A stretch of DNA of 64,000 bases from Betaproteobacteria bacterium (GTDB lineage: Bacteria; Pseudomonadota; Gammaproteobacteria; Burkholderiales; Burkholderiaceae), in assembly GCA_947453825.1 (NCBI GenBank), contig CANGHN010000004.1, positions 1-64,000 of the forward strand, given 5' to 3'. The notes below the pieces were generated by a model, which did no database searches, was not told where the DNA came from, and worked only from the letters and a program-made list of their open reading frames with translations. Both the position numbers and the translations under genes were made by a program. Below are positions 53,349 through 61,668 of this stretch, piece after piece; the stretch's first letter is position 1; each line of letters starts with the position of its first letter.

Positions 53349-53521
53349 AACCGCTTTCCAAGAGAGCTAAGATGGCTGTGGGATGGACATCCCTGATGAC
53401 GGTAGTTGGTACTGCGATGTTGCATCAATGGCAATTTTTTGCAATGGGGTGCGCCTCAATTGCATTACTGCTTGTTGCCAATCATTTTGATCTATTAAAA
53501 GATACCGAAGACAAAAAATAA
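53345..53521 (+). CDS. Small membrane protein coupled to cytochrome b561
   Basis: A 58-residue protein with one or two hydrophobic helices (VGWTSLMTVVGTAMLHQ and FFAMGCASIALLLVANHF) and charged ends. Its ATG overlaps the TGA of the cytochrome gene, so translation is coupled. It may be a small subunit or assembly partner of the cytochrome. No family recognised. Confidence 0.65.
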   Translation: MKPLSKRAKMAVGWTSLMTVVGTAMLHQWQFFAMGCASIALLLVANHFDLLKDTEDKK

Positions 53522-53549
53522 GCCCCACCTCTCAAAAGCAGGGCTTATT
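53517..53549. terminator. Bidirectional terminator-like hairpin
   Basis: AATAAGCCC (53517-53525) pairs with GGGCTTATT (53541-53549). It lies between the small membrane gene and the convergent old yellow enzyme gene. Confidence 0.65.
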
Positions 53550-53564
53550 AATAGATCTTAAAAC

Positions 53565-54665
53565 TTAGAGACTTGGGTAATCGGTATACCCAACTTCATT
53601 GCCGCCATAAAATGTAGCGCGGTTGTATGGGTTCAGAGGAGCGTTTTGTTTAAAGCGCTCCGCTAAATCTGGATTCGCAATATAAATTCGGCCATAAGCC
53701 ACGGCATCAGCCAAACCCTCCTCTAAAACTTTCTCACCTAATGCTTGGTCATAGCCGCCTGCAGTAATAAATTTACCTTGATAGGCTGTACGGAAAAGCT
53801 CTGAAGTTACTGGAGCCTCCTCATTTACCTGATCGCCGCCACCTGCACTGGTTGCACGGGGCTCGATCATATGAACATACGCTAGGCCATAGCCATTCAA
53901 CTTTTTAACGGCAGCAGTAAAGAGTGCAATCGGGTCACTATCGCTAATGTCATTAAAACTGCCGTAAGGAGAAAGACGTACGCCCACGCGATCACTTGAA
54001 AAGACTTTAGAGACAGTCTCAATGACTTCGCCTAATAAACGTAGACGATTTTCTATCGAGCCGCCATATTCATCAGTACGTTGATTGGTTTTATCTTGCA
54101 AGAATTGATCTAGTAGGTAACCATTCGCCGAATGAATTTCAACTCCATCAAAACCTGCTGCCTTCGCATTTTGCGCTGCAGACTCAAATTCTTTTAGGAG
54201 TCGTGCGATATCAGCAGTGCTCATTGCCTTGGGTGTTTCATAGTCGTGCAGTTTCCAATCCGCACCGTAAGTCTGGCCAGCAGGCGTAATAGCGGAAGGT
54301 GCCTCTGGCAAGCCCTGCTCAGGATGGAGAGAAGAGTGAGAAATGCGGCCAACGTGCCATAGCTGAGCTACGATCGATCCACCTTTTGCATGAACAGCGG
54401 ACACAATTTCCTTCCAAGCAGCCGTTTGGTCTGCTGAGTAAATTCCGGGGGTTGCAGGATAGCCCATGCCCAAAGGAGAAATTTGGGTTGCCTCTGTAAT
54501 AATCAATCCCGCGCTAGCACGCTGTGCGTAGTAAGTTTTTGCTAAGGGATTTGGAACATCTCCTGCAATAGCGCGCATTCTGGTTAATGGCGCCATTACT
54601 AAACGATTCTTGAGTTGGATTGAGCCAAGGCTCACTGGGGTAAACATCATTTCTTTGCCTGACAT
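53565..54665 (-). CDS. nemA: Old yellow enzyme/alkene reductase
   Basis: A 366-residue FMN enzyme. APLTRMRA near the start, AQLWHVGRISH, the substrate-binding His/Asn pair in EIHSANGYLLDQFLQ and the TDEYGGSIENR block are typical of NemA-type old yellow enzymes, which reduce activated C=C bonds or nitro groups with NAD(P)H. Start could be the ATG at 54665 or one of two ATGs five and six codons later. Confidence 0.93.
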   Translation of the reverse strand: MSGKEMMFTPVSLGSIQLKNRLVMAPLTRMRAIAGDVPNPLAKTYYAQRASAGLIITEATQISPLGMGYPATPGIYSADQTAAWKEIVSAVHAKGGSIVAQLWHVGRISHSSLHPEQGLPEAPSAITPAGQTYGADWKLHDYETPKAMSTADIARLLKEFESAAQNAKAAGFDGVEIHSANGYLLDQFLQDKTNQRTDEYGGSIENRLRLLGEVIETVSKVFSSDRVGVRLSPYGSFNDISDSDPIALFTAAVKKLNGYGLAYVHMIEPRATSAGGGDQVNEEAPVTSELFRTAYQGKFITAGGYDQALGEKVLEEGLADAVAYGRIYIANPDLAERFKQNAPLNPYNRATFYGGNEVGYTDYPSL

Positions 54666-54828
54666 CTGAAGCCTTTTTCGTAATAAATAGTGAGAACGCA
54701 GACTTTAACAAGAATTGAGGGAATTTGCCGAATATTAAGGGGTCAGGCAATTTTATCTAGAGATAAGGCGCCCAAGAAATAATTCTCATTTAAATTTAAA
54801 CTGAGGGTCTTATATTGAAGGAAAAAAT

Positions 54829-54996
54829 ATGAAAACTTGGCAATGTATCGTATGCGGCTTCATTTACGACGAAGCAAAAGGCTTACCGGAGGACGGCATC
54901 GCCGCAGGGACGGCTTGGGCTGATGTACCTGAAAACTGGGAATGTCCAGACTGCGGTGTAGCAAAATCTGATTTTGAAATGGTTCAGGTAGGCTAA
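54829..54996 (+). CDS. rubA: Rubredoxin
   Basis: A 55-residue protein with the two iron-binding CxxC pairs, C6/C9 (CIVC) and C39/C42 (CPDC), the YDEAKG turn and ENWECPDCG, all typical of rubredoxin. GAAGGA precedes the ATG. It carries electrons for an acceptor oxygenase or peroxidase; no alkane hydroxylase is nearby. Its reductase follows after 55 bases. Confidence 0.95.
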   Translation: MKTWQCIVCGFIYDEAKGLPEDGIAAGTAWADVPENWECPDCGVAKSDFEMVQVG

Positions 54997-55051
54997 TTGC
55001 TTCCACTGTTCTAGTGTTATTGATCCATTTGCTTTAATTGGGAGCTTAGCT

Positions 55052-56218
55052 TTGACTCAAAACATCACTGATTCATCCACCATTGTCATTATTGGCAGCG
55101 GCTTGGCTGGATACACTCTAATTCGTGAAATTCGCAAATTAGACAAAGTTGCACCCATCACCTTAATCACACGCGAGCCTGGTTATTTTTACTCTAAACC
55201 CATGCTCTCGACGGCGCTTGCTAGTAAAAAAGAAGCTTCTCAATTGATTTCAACCCCAGCAGAAGGAATGGCCGTGCAGTTAGAAATCAATATCCTCTCT
55301 CAAACCAACGTCAGCGCAATTGATGCTGCTGGAAAAACACTGCAAACCAGTAAGGGTCCGGTCTCTTATGGAAAATTGGTCTTGGCCTTGGGTGCAGACC
55401 AAATGCGGATACCTTTAGAAGGCAATGCTGTCAGTGAAGTTTTCACTGTAAATGATCTAGAGGACTATGAAAAATTTCGCAAGGCTATTAAAGATAAGAA
55501 GAAAGTCGCCATTCTTGGGGCTGGACTAATTGGCTGCGAGTTTGCAAATGATTTAGTTTTAGCCGGCTATGAGGTTGATGTCATTGACCTAGCCCCACAG
55601 GCGCTTGGTCGTCTGTTACCTGAAGCCGCAGCTAAAGCACTCCAAACTAAACTCAGTGAGGTTGGTGTCCGATGGCACTTCTCCACTACTGTCCAAAGCG
55701 TTAATCGCAATGGTGATGCCCTCCAAATTAGCCTAGCCAATGGTGATTCAATTACTTGCGATGTGACCTTATCTGCAGTTGGCTTAAAACCTAGATTAGA
55801 TTTAGCTAAAGCTGCAGGAGTAAAGACTGGATTAGGCATTCAGGTGAATCGTGAACTAGAAACCAGCTCTAGCAATATTTACTCGTTGGGCGATTGTGCA
55901 GAGGTTGATGGCTTAGTGCTCCCCTATGTCATGCCCATCATGCAAGCTGCACGAGCATTGGCACCAACACTGCTTGGACAAGTCACAGCACTCAGCTACC
56001 CTGCCATGCCCGTCATGGTAAAGACTCCCGCACTGCCAACCGTAGTTTCTCCTCCAGCCCAAGACGCTCATGGTCAATGGAAAACAACTGCCATTGAAGG
56101 TGGCATTGAGGCTCGCTTTGAAGCCCCTGATGGAAGCTTACTAGGATTTGCATTACTGGGATCGGCCACCACACAACGCGCCACTCTGACGAAAGAGCTG
56201 CCGCCCATATTGCAATAG
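55052..56218 (+). CDS. Rubredoxin-NAD(+) reductase
   Basis: A 388-residue FAD enzyme. FAD fold IIGSGLAGYTLIREI at the N-terminus, NAD fold ILGAGLIGCEFANDL in the middle and the FAD-site SLGDCAEVDGLVLPYVMPIMQAA match the rubredoxin reductase (AlkT/RubB) group. Start is TTG at 55052 with GGGAG upstream. Its place behind rubredoxin supports the call. Confidence 0.9.
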   Translation: MTQNITDSSTIVIIGSGLAGYTLIREIRKLDKVAPITLITREPGYFYSKPMLSTALASKKEASQLISTPAEGMAVQLEINILSQTNVSAIDAAGKTLQTSKGPVSYGKLVLALGADQMRIPLEGNAVSEVFTVNDLEDYEKFRKAIKDKKKVAILGAGLIGCEFANDLVLAGYEVDVIDLAPQALGRLLPEAAAKALQTKLSEVGVRWHFSTTVQSVNRNGDALQISLANGDSITCDVTLSAVGLKPRLDLAKAAGVKTGLGIQVNRELETSSSNIYSLGDCAEVDGLVLPYVMPIMQAARALAPTLLGQVTALSYPAMPVMVKTPALPTVVSPPAQDAHGQWKTTAIEGGIEARFEAPDGSLLGFALLGSATTQRATLTKELPPILQ

Positions 56219-56231
56219 TGTTGATTGCAAT

Positions 56232-56258
56232 AAAAAAGGCCCGCTTTGCGGGCCTTTT
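56232..56258. terminator. Bidirectional terminator
   Basis: AAAAGGCCCGC (56234-56244), loop TTT, GCGGGCCTTTT (56248-56258): strong, with T runs on both strands; between the convergent reductase and PuuD-like genes. Confidence 0.93.
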
Positions 56259-56278
56259 CTTTAATACTGAAGCAGTGA

Positions 56279-56872
56279 TTAAGAAACGATCACAAACCAG
56301 GTAGTGTTGTGTGACTGAGCAACCATCAAGAACAACATTGGCACTGAGAGCAATGTATTAATGCGTGAGGTCAACATTGCAACACGTGCAGACTTAGCTT
56401 TAACATCTGGCTCAACAGCAACGATACCAAGAGCGCGCTTTTGATTTGGCCAAATGATGAACCATACGTTAAAGGCCATGATCACGGCAATCCACATGCC
56501 TAGACCGATTGCGCGAAATGGAGCTTGTAATGTGAAAGCTTGATGAGCGTAGCCATTTAAAATAGATACGATCAAACCAGTAAGAACAGTAAAGAGTGCT
56601 GCCCAGCGGAACCAAAATAATGCTGTTGGGGCAATCACCTTACCAATCGCTGGCTTTTGCTCATCAGGAATTTTTGGCATCGAAGGAATTTGTACAAAGT
56701 TAAAGTACCAGAGCAAACCAATCCACATTACACCAAACATCACATGCAGCCAACGGAATATGAATGGCAATTCAGCAGAGCTAAAGTTACCGCCCAAAGC
56801 GAAGATGATGAGAATGAGGAGTACGAAACCAGCTAAAACAGTACGTCCCAATGAGGTCAAAATGGAAGCCAT
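56279..56872 (-). CDS. PuuD-like membrane protein (N-terminal domain only)
   Basis: A 197-residue protein with about five or six helices. FIFRWLHVMFGVMWIGLLWYFNFVQIPSMPK is the signature of the membrane domain of the urate hydroxylase PuuD, and histidines in the helices may bind haem. The cytochrome c domain that PuuD carries at its C-terminus is absent: the protein stops at half the usual length of ~400. No urate genes nearby, so urate oxidation is doubtful. GGAGAT precedes the ATG. Confidence 0.75.
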   Translation of the reverse strand: MASILTSLGRTVLAGFVLLILIIFALGGNFSSAELPFIFRWLHVMFGVMWIGLLWYFNFVQIPSMPKIPDEQKPAIGKVIAPTALFWFRWAALFTVLTGLIVSILNGYAHQAFTLQAPFRAIGLGMWIAVIMAFNVWFIIWPNQKRALGIVAVEPDVKAKSARVAMLTSRINTLLSVPMLFLMVAQSHNTTWFVIVS

Positions 56873-57007
56873 GAGAGGATCTCCTATGAGTAATAATGGG
56901 TCTAACTATAAACGATTCCGCTAATTTAGTTCAATACTGCCAAAATCCAGAATTCTTACTTAAAATAGAGACTTAGACCATCTTGAGCCATAAACCCCCT
57001 GATTGAT

Positions 57008-57952
57008 ATGACAAGCACCCCAAGCACTTTAAGCTCAAAAAGAATCTACATCCAAGAGGTAGTGACCCGCGATGGATTTCAGGCAGAAAGCGCATTTATT
57101 CCCACCGAGGAAAAAATTGCACTCATTAATCGTCTTAGTCGCGCTGGTTACGCCAAGATTGAGGTGACCTCCTTTACTAGCCCAAAAGCAATTCCAATGC
57201 TGGCCGATGCAGAGGCAGTTATGCAAGGCATCGATCGCATCCCTGGCGTTGAATACACCGTTCTGATTCCAAACCTCAGAGGGGCTGAGCGTGCACTAGC
57301 TGTTGGTGTTGATGAATTTAATTTAGTCATGTCGGTAAGCGAAGCGCACAATCAAGCCAATCTCAAAATGAGTCGCGAGGATTCTTTTCAAGGATTGAGC
57401 TCGGTCATTACTTTGGCACATAGCGAGAAGACTGCTGTCAATATTTCCCTCTCTACCAGCTTTGGCTGCCCCATGGCAGGCATGACTTCTTTGCCAGATC
57501 TTATGCATTGGGTCGATCGCTTTGCAGCAGCAGGTGTGCGTGGTATTACGATCTGCGATACCACCGGCATGGCTAATCCCGCACAAGTTCAAGCAGTGTG
57601 CGAAGTAGTACAAAAAAAATACCCCGCGTTGCAGTGGACACTACACTTTCACAATACGCGAGGCATGGGTCTTGCTAACGCCCTAGCTGCCGTTAATACC
57701 GGCATTAATCGTTTTGATTCCTCACTAGGAGGACTGGGTGGCTGCCCTTATGCACCAGGGGCTACAGGTAATATCTGCACTGAAGAATTAGTGCACATGC
57801 TTGACCTCATGGGCTTTCATACTAATATGCAAATTGATGCTTTATTAGACTGCTCCAAGGATCTGCAATCTTTAATTGGCCGTATCTTGCCAAGCCAGTT
57901 GTTAATGGCAGGCAAAGTAGACAGATTGCACGCAACACCGTGCCAACCATAA
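57008..57952 (+). CDS. Hydroxymethylglutaryl-CoA lyase
   Basis: A 314-residue TIM-barrel enzyme. RDGFQ (21-25), metal-binding LHFHNTRGMG and the catalytic cysteine in GGLGGCPYAPGATGN are all conserved. It cleaves HMG-CoA (or a similar 3-hydroxy-3-methyl acyl-CoA) to acetoacetate and acetyl-CoA at the end of leucine breakdown. A Bug receptor gene starts 17 bases after its stop, suggesting joint use on a branched-chain acid, which is an inference. Confidence 0.92.
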   Translation: MTSTPSTLSSKRIYIQEVVTRDGFQAESAFIPTEEKIALINRLSRAGYAKIEVTSFTSPKAIPMLADAEAVMQGIDRIPGVEYTVLIPNLRGAERALAVGVDEFNLVMSVSEAHNQANLKMSREDSFQGLSSVITLAHSEKTAVNISLSTSFGCPMAGMTSLPDLMHWVDRFAAAGVRGITICDTTGMANPAQVQAVCEVVQKKYPALQWTLHFHNTRGMGLANALAAVNTGINRFDSSLGGLGGCPYAPGATGNICTEELVHMLDLMGFHTNMQIDALLDCSKDLQSLIGRILPSQLLMAGKVDRLHATPCQP

Positions 57953-57969
57953 ACTACACAGAAGCTATC

Positions 57970-58950
57970 ATGCCATCTCAATTCATTCATAAACTATTTG
58001 CTTTTCTTGTAATTGCAGGTCTTGGTCTTGCCTCAGCTGCTAATGCACAAGAATTTCCACCCAAGAAAACCATTACGATTGTGGTTGGCTTCGCTGCTGG
58101 AGGATCAGCCGATAGTGCGGCCCGAGTAATCGCAAAAAAGCTCGGTGAGGATCTTGGCCAAAATGTCATTGTGGACAATAAGCCAGGTGCCGGCGGAAAT
58201 ATTGCTCATGCATTTACTGCTAATGCGCCAGCGGATGGCTCTGTAATCTTATTTGGCTCTATTGGGCCCCTATCGATTGCACCCCATCTGATGAAACTGC
58301 CCTACGATCCCCAAAAAGATTTAGCACCTCTTACTATGGGCGTGACCTTTCCCAACGTCTTAGTCGTTAATCCGGAACTTGGGGTCAAGAATTTCAAGGA
58401 ATACATCGCTCTTGCGAAAAAGAATCCAGGAAAAATTACTTTTGCATCAACCGGAAGCGGTTCAGCATCCCATTTACAGGGTGAATTACTCAACGTACGC
58501 GCTGATATCGATACAGTCCATGTGCCCTATAAAGGTGGTAGCCCCGCAATGGTCGACCTTTTAGGTGGCAGAGTTTCATCCTATTACTCTGCCCTTGCAA
58601 CAGCCGACCCATATATCAAGAATGGTAAGTTAATTCCGATTGCAACTACAGGTCTAAAGCGCGCACCTACTCTTCCGAATGTTCCAACTATCGCGGAATC
58701 TGGCTATCCTGGTTTTGATGCTAGCAATTGGTATGCGTTTGTTGCCCCAGCAAAAACTCCAGATATCATTTTGGAGAAATGGAATAAGGCGCTTGTTGCT
58801 GTGTTAAACGACAAGGCCACCAACAAACAATTGGCTGAGCACGGCTTAACTCCCAACCCTGGTAGCAGAGAAGATCTAGCCAAATATATCGCAAGTCAAT
58901 CTGCTATGTGGGGCAAGATTATTGCTGATAGAAAAATTACAGCCGAGTAA
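57970..58950 (+). CDS. Bug/TctC-family carboxylate receptor (7)
   Basis: A 326-residue secreted receptor: signal peptide (cut near ANAQ), GFAAGGSAD in the ligand-motif position, GAGGNIAHAFTANAP and HVPYKGGSPA. ATG at 57970 is chosen over a GTG inside the HMG-CoA lyase gene since it gives a proper signal peptide. Likely co-transcribed with that gene. Ligand unknown. Confidence 0.92.
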   Translation: MPSQFIHKLFAFLVIAGLGLASAANAQEFPPKKTITIVVGFAAGGSADSAARVIAKKLGEDLGQNVIVDNKPGAGGNIAHAFTANAPADGSVILFGSIGPLSIAPHLMKLPYDPQKDLAPLTMGVTFPNVLVVNPELGVKNFKEYIALAKKNPGKITFASTGSGSASHLQGELLNVRADIDTVHVPYKGGSPAMVDLLGGRVSSYYSALATADPYIKNGKLIPIATTGLKRAPTLPNVPTIAESGYPGFDASNWYAFVAPAKTPDIILEKWNKALVAVLNDKATNKQLAEHGLTPNPGSREDLAKYIASQSAMWGKIIADRKITAE

Positions 58951-58959
58951 AACTCGGCT
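58941..58959. repeat. Hairpin overlapping the receptor 7 stop codon
   Basis: AGCCGAGT (58941-58948) and ACTCGGCT (58952-58959) form an eight-base perfect stem with a three-base loop around the TAA. It may end transcription from either side, though no T run follows. Confidence 0.45.
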
Positions 58960-58984
58960 GCAGAAGATCAAGGCTTGGTTTGGC

Positions 58985-59761
58985 TTATTGAGCAGTCCAA
59001 CCACCATCCATATTCCAAGCAGCGCCGCGAACTTCAGAGGCATCAGGCCCGCAGAGGAACACTGCTAAAGCAGCCAATTGCTCTGGAGCGACAAACTCTC
59101 CAGAAGGCTGCTTCTCAGAAACTAATGCAACCTTGGCAGCTTCATTAGAAATTCCTTCACGCTCGGCGCGTGCATCTACTTGCTTTTGTACCAAGGGAGT
59201 TAATACCCAACCCGGGCAAATCGCATTACAAGTAATGCCAGTGCGTGCAGTCTCAAGAGCGGTCACTTTGGTCAAACCAATAATGCCGTGTTTCGCTGCA
59301 ACATAAGCAGCTTTTTGAGTAGAAGCTACTAAGCCGTGCGTAGAAGCAATATTAATAATGCGGCCCCAATTACGCTTCTTCATACCAGGAAGTGCATGGT
59401 GTGATGTATGAAAAGCAGAGCTTAGGTTAATTGCAATAATGGCATCCCACTTATCTGTTGGAAAGTCTTCAATATTGGCTACATGCTGAATACCAGCGTT
59501 ATTAATCAAAATATCTAAGGAGCCAAATCGCTTCTCAGTTTGCTTAATCAGATCCTCGATCTCAGCGGGCTTAGTCATATCAGCACCGTGATAATCCACC
59601 TCTACGCCACAGGCCTTGATTTTTGCAATGGCATCATCCTTTTCACCAAAGCCGTTCACCATAATGTTGGCGCCCTGCTTGGCTAAGGCAATTGCCATTC
59701 CTAAACCAATGCCACTAGTCGAGCCCGTTACCAGAGCTGTTTTACCTTTTAATGAAGACAT
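58985..59761 (-). CDS. 3-hydroxybutyrate dehydrogenase-type SDR
   Basis: A 258-residue short-chain dehydrogenase. NAD site TGSTSGIGLG, NNAG, and the catalytic YVAAKHG are intact; GWVLTPLVQKQ and the acidic-basic helix after it match D-3-hydroxybutyrate dehydrogenase. The ATG at 59761 fits the family N-terminus (MSSLKGKTALVTG). It would turn 3-hydroxybutyrate into acetoacetate, in line with PHA use. Convergent with receptor 7. Confidence 0.9.
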   Translation of the reverse strand: MSSLKGKTALVTGSTSGIGLGMAIALAKQGANIMVNGFGEKDDAIAKIKACGVEVDYHGADMTKPAEIEDLIKQTEKRFGSLDILINNAGIQHVANIEDFPTDKWDAIIAINLSSAFHTSHHALPGMKKRNWGRIINIASTHGLVASTQKAAYVAAKHGIIGLTKVTALETARTGITCNAICPGWVLTPLVQKQVDARAEREGISNEAAKVALVSEKQPSGEFVAPEQLAALAVFLCGPDASEVRGAAWNMDGGWTAQ

Positions 59762-59814
59762 ATCAATATTCTCAATGAGTTGGGGGATAAAAACATAGGA
59801 TACAACGAATGGAT

Positions 59815-60318
59815 TTATACCAAATGCAACCAATGGCCCAATTGGTGCCAAAAACTCTCAGGTACTAAAGTTAACAACCAAGTCATGGTTAGATACCGCA
59901 ATAATTTCCCAAAAAACATATAAATTAAACAAGGAAACCAGGCGAGGCGTAGCCAGCCTGCGGCAAAGCAAAGGGGATCTCCAAAGCCAGGCATCCAAGA
60001 CAATAAAAGCATCTTGGGTCCCCTCGCCTCCAGCCAACGCTGCATTCGACTATGGGTTGGACCTTTTATAGATTCAAAGCCATTACGAGCAATCAACCCT
60101 AACCACCAATCTAGCATGCCGCCTAAGGTATTCCCAATCGTAGCTACCATGATGGCAACCCAATATAAATCCGGGTTGATTGAGGTATACCCAAAGAGAA
60201 TTGGCTCTGAGCCGATAGGAATTAAGGTGGCAGAAATAAAGGCACTAATAAATACTGCAGGCAGCCCAATAGAGGGCATCCCAAACCATGAAAAAAAAAG
60301 CTCGAGAGCATGCTCCAC
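59815..60318 (-). CDS. YqaA/DedA-family membrane protein
   Basis: A 167-residue protein with about four helices. FISAFISATLIPIGSEPILFG, GNTLGGMLDWWLG and the SWMPGFGDPLCFAAGWLRL block are typical of the YqaA branch of the DedA/VTT family, which helps lipid or proton homeostasis. Start is GTG at 60318, whose G is the last base of the CoA-transferase stop (TAGTG), so translation is coupled. Confidence 0.88.
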   Translation of the reverse strand: MEHALELFFSWFGMPSIGLPAVFISAFISATLIPIGSEPILFGYTSINPDLYWVAIMVATIGNTLGGMLDWWLGLIARNGFESIKGPTHSRMQRWLEARGPKMLLLSWMPGFGDPLCFAAGWLRLAWFPCLIYMFFGKLLRYLTMTWLLTLVPESFWHQLGHWLHLV

Positions 60319-61523
60319 TAAGCAAGAACCCCAGATTTTTTCAAGATTGCGATTTGTTCTTCAGATAAGCCGGCAGATTGAAGCACTGCATCAGTATGCT
60401 CCCCTAAAGTAGGAGCGCGAAAACGAATCGACCCAGGGGTTTGTGAGAGCTTTGGAATAATGCCAGGAACCTGCACACTCAAACCATCGGCTCCTTGCAC
60501 GGTTTCAATAACGCCGCGCGCTTGATAATGGGGATCCTCAGCAATATCTTTTGCGGTATAGATTTTTCCTGAGGGTACTTCCGCTTCTAGAAGGCCTTTG
60601 AGAACCTCGTCTAAGGTAAGAGTACTGGTCCAGGCATTAATGGCAGCATCTAGCTCCGCGACCCGCTTAGCCCGCCCATCGTTTTGAGCCAAACTAGGGT
60701 CATCACCCAAATCTGATCTACCAATGAGAGTCATTAGGCGCTTAAAAATAGAATCACCATTACCGGCAATCAGAACAAACTGGCCATCTCCACAGCGATA
60801 AGCGTTCGAAGGTGCAATACCCGGCAAAGCGCCGCCTGCTGGTTCTCGTATCGCGCCAAAGGCAGAGTACTCAGGCAATAGACTTTCCGTGAGATTAAAA
60901 ACAGACTCATACAAGGCTACATCAATCATTTGCCCTTCACCACCTCGAGCATCACGCTCATATAGAGCAAGTAAGACGCCGAGAGCACCATGCACCCCCG
61001 CAATCGTATCGCCAAGAGAAAGGCCTGCGCGCACAGGGATTTCATTAGGATGCCCTGTGATGTAACGCAAGCCAGCCATTGCCTCGCCGATTGCTGCAAA
61101 ACCAGGCTCATCACGCCGTGGACCATCTTGGCCATAGCCAGAGATGCGCAACATAATCAGCTTAGGATTCGCTTGATGGAGCTCCTCCCAACCTAAGCCC
61201 CATTTTTCTAAAGTGCCTGGTCTAAAGTTTTCAATAATGACATCTGCTTCTAGCGCCAATTTGCGTGCGATTGCCTGGCCCTCTTTCACGCGTAGATCCA
61301 AACAAATAGATTGTTTATTACGAGACTGCGCTTGCCACCATACTGAAGTTCCTTGATGAAGCATTCTCCATTTACGCAGTGGATCGCCTACACCTGGAGA
61401 TTCAACTTTAATAACTTCGGCGCCAAAATCAGCCAACGTTTTTGATGCAAATGGGCCGGCAATTAATTGCCCTAGCTCCAGCACCTTAATTCCCGAGAGG
61501 ATTTGATGATGTTTTTGAATCAT
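60318..61523 (-). CDS. CaiB/BaiF-type CoA-transferase (1)
   Basis: A 401-residue class III CoA-transferase. LELGQLIAGPFASKTLADFGAEVIKVE is the family opening, RNKQSICLDLR follows, and the catalytic Asp is in LSLGDTIAGVHG. It moves CoA between acids without a kinase step. Acceptor unknown. Coupled to the YqaA-type gene downstream and divergent from the acyl-CoA dehydrogenase. Confidence 0.9.
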   Translation of the reverse strand: MIQKHHQILSGIKVLELGQLIAGPFASKTLADFGAEVIKVESPGVGDPLRKWRMLHQGTSVWWQAQSRNKQSICLDLRVKEGQAIARKLALEADVIIENFRPGTLEKWGLGWEELHQANPKLIMLRISGYGQDGPRRDEPGFAAIGEAMAGLRYITGHPNEIPVRAGLSLGDTIAGVHGALGVLLALYERDARGGEGQMIDVALYESVFNLTESLLPEYSAFGAIREPAGGALPGIAPSNAYRCGDGQFVLIAGNGDSIFKRLMTLIGRSDLGDDPSLAQNDGRAKRVAELDAAINAWTSTLTLDEVLKGLLEAEVPSGKIYTAKDIAEDPHYQARGVIETVQGADGLSVQVPGIIPKLSQTPGSIRFRAPTLGEHTDAVLQSAGLSEEQIAILKKSGVLA

Positions 61524-61668
61524 TTACTAAACCGTATCTTGTTATTCATACTTTACTCTTTAAGGCCCTGTTAGGCCTATTTTGCCTGGTTTGAGACGAT
61601 TTTCTCAATCTTGCTTAAACTACTATATTCCTTGCAAGTAAGCCCCATACCCCATTAACGAGACTTTC

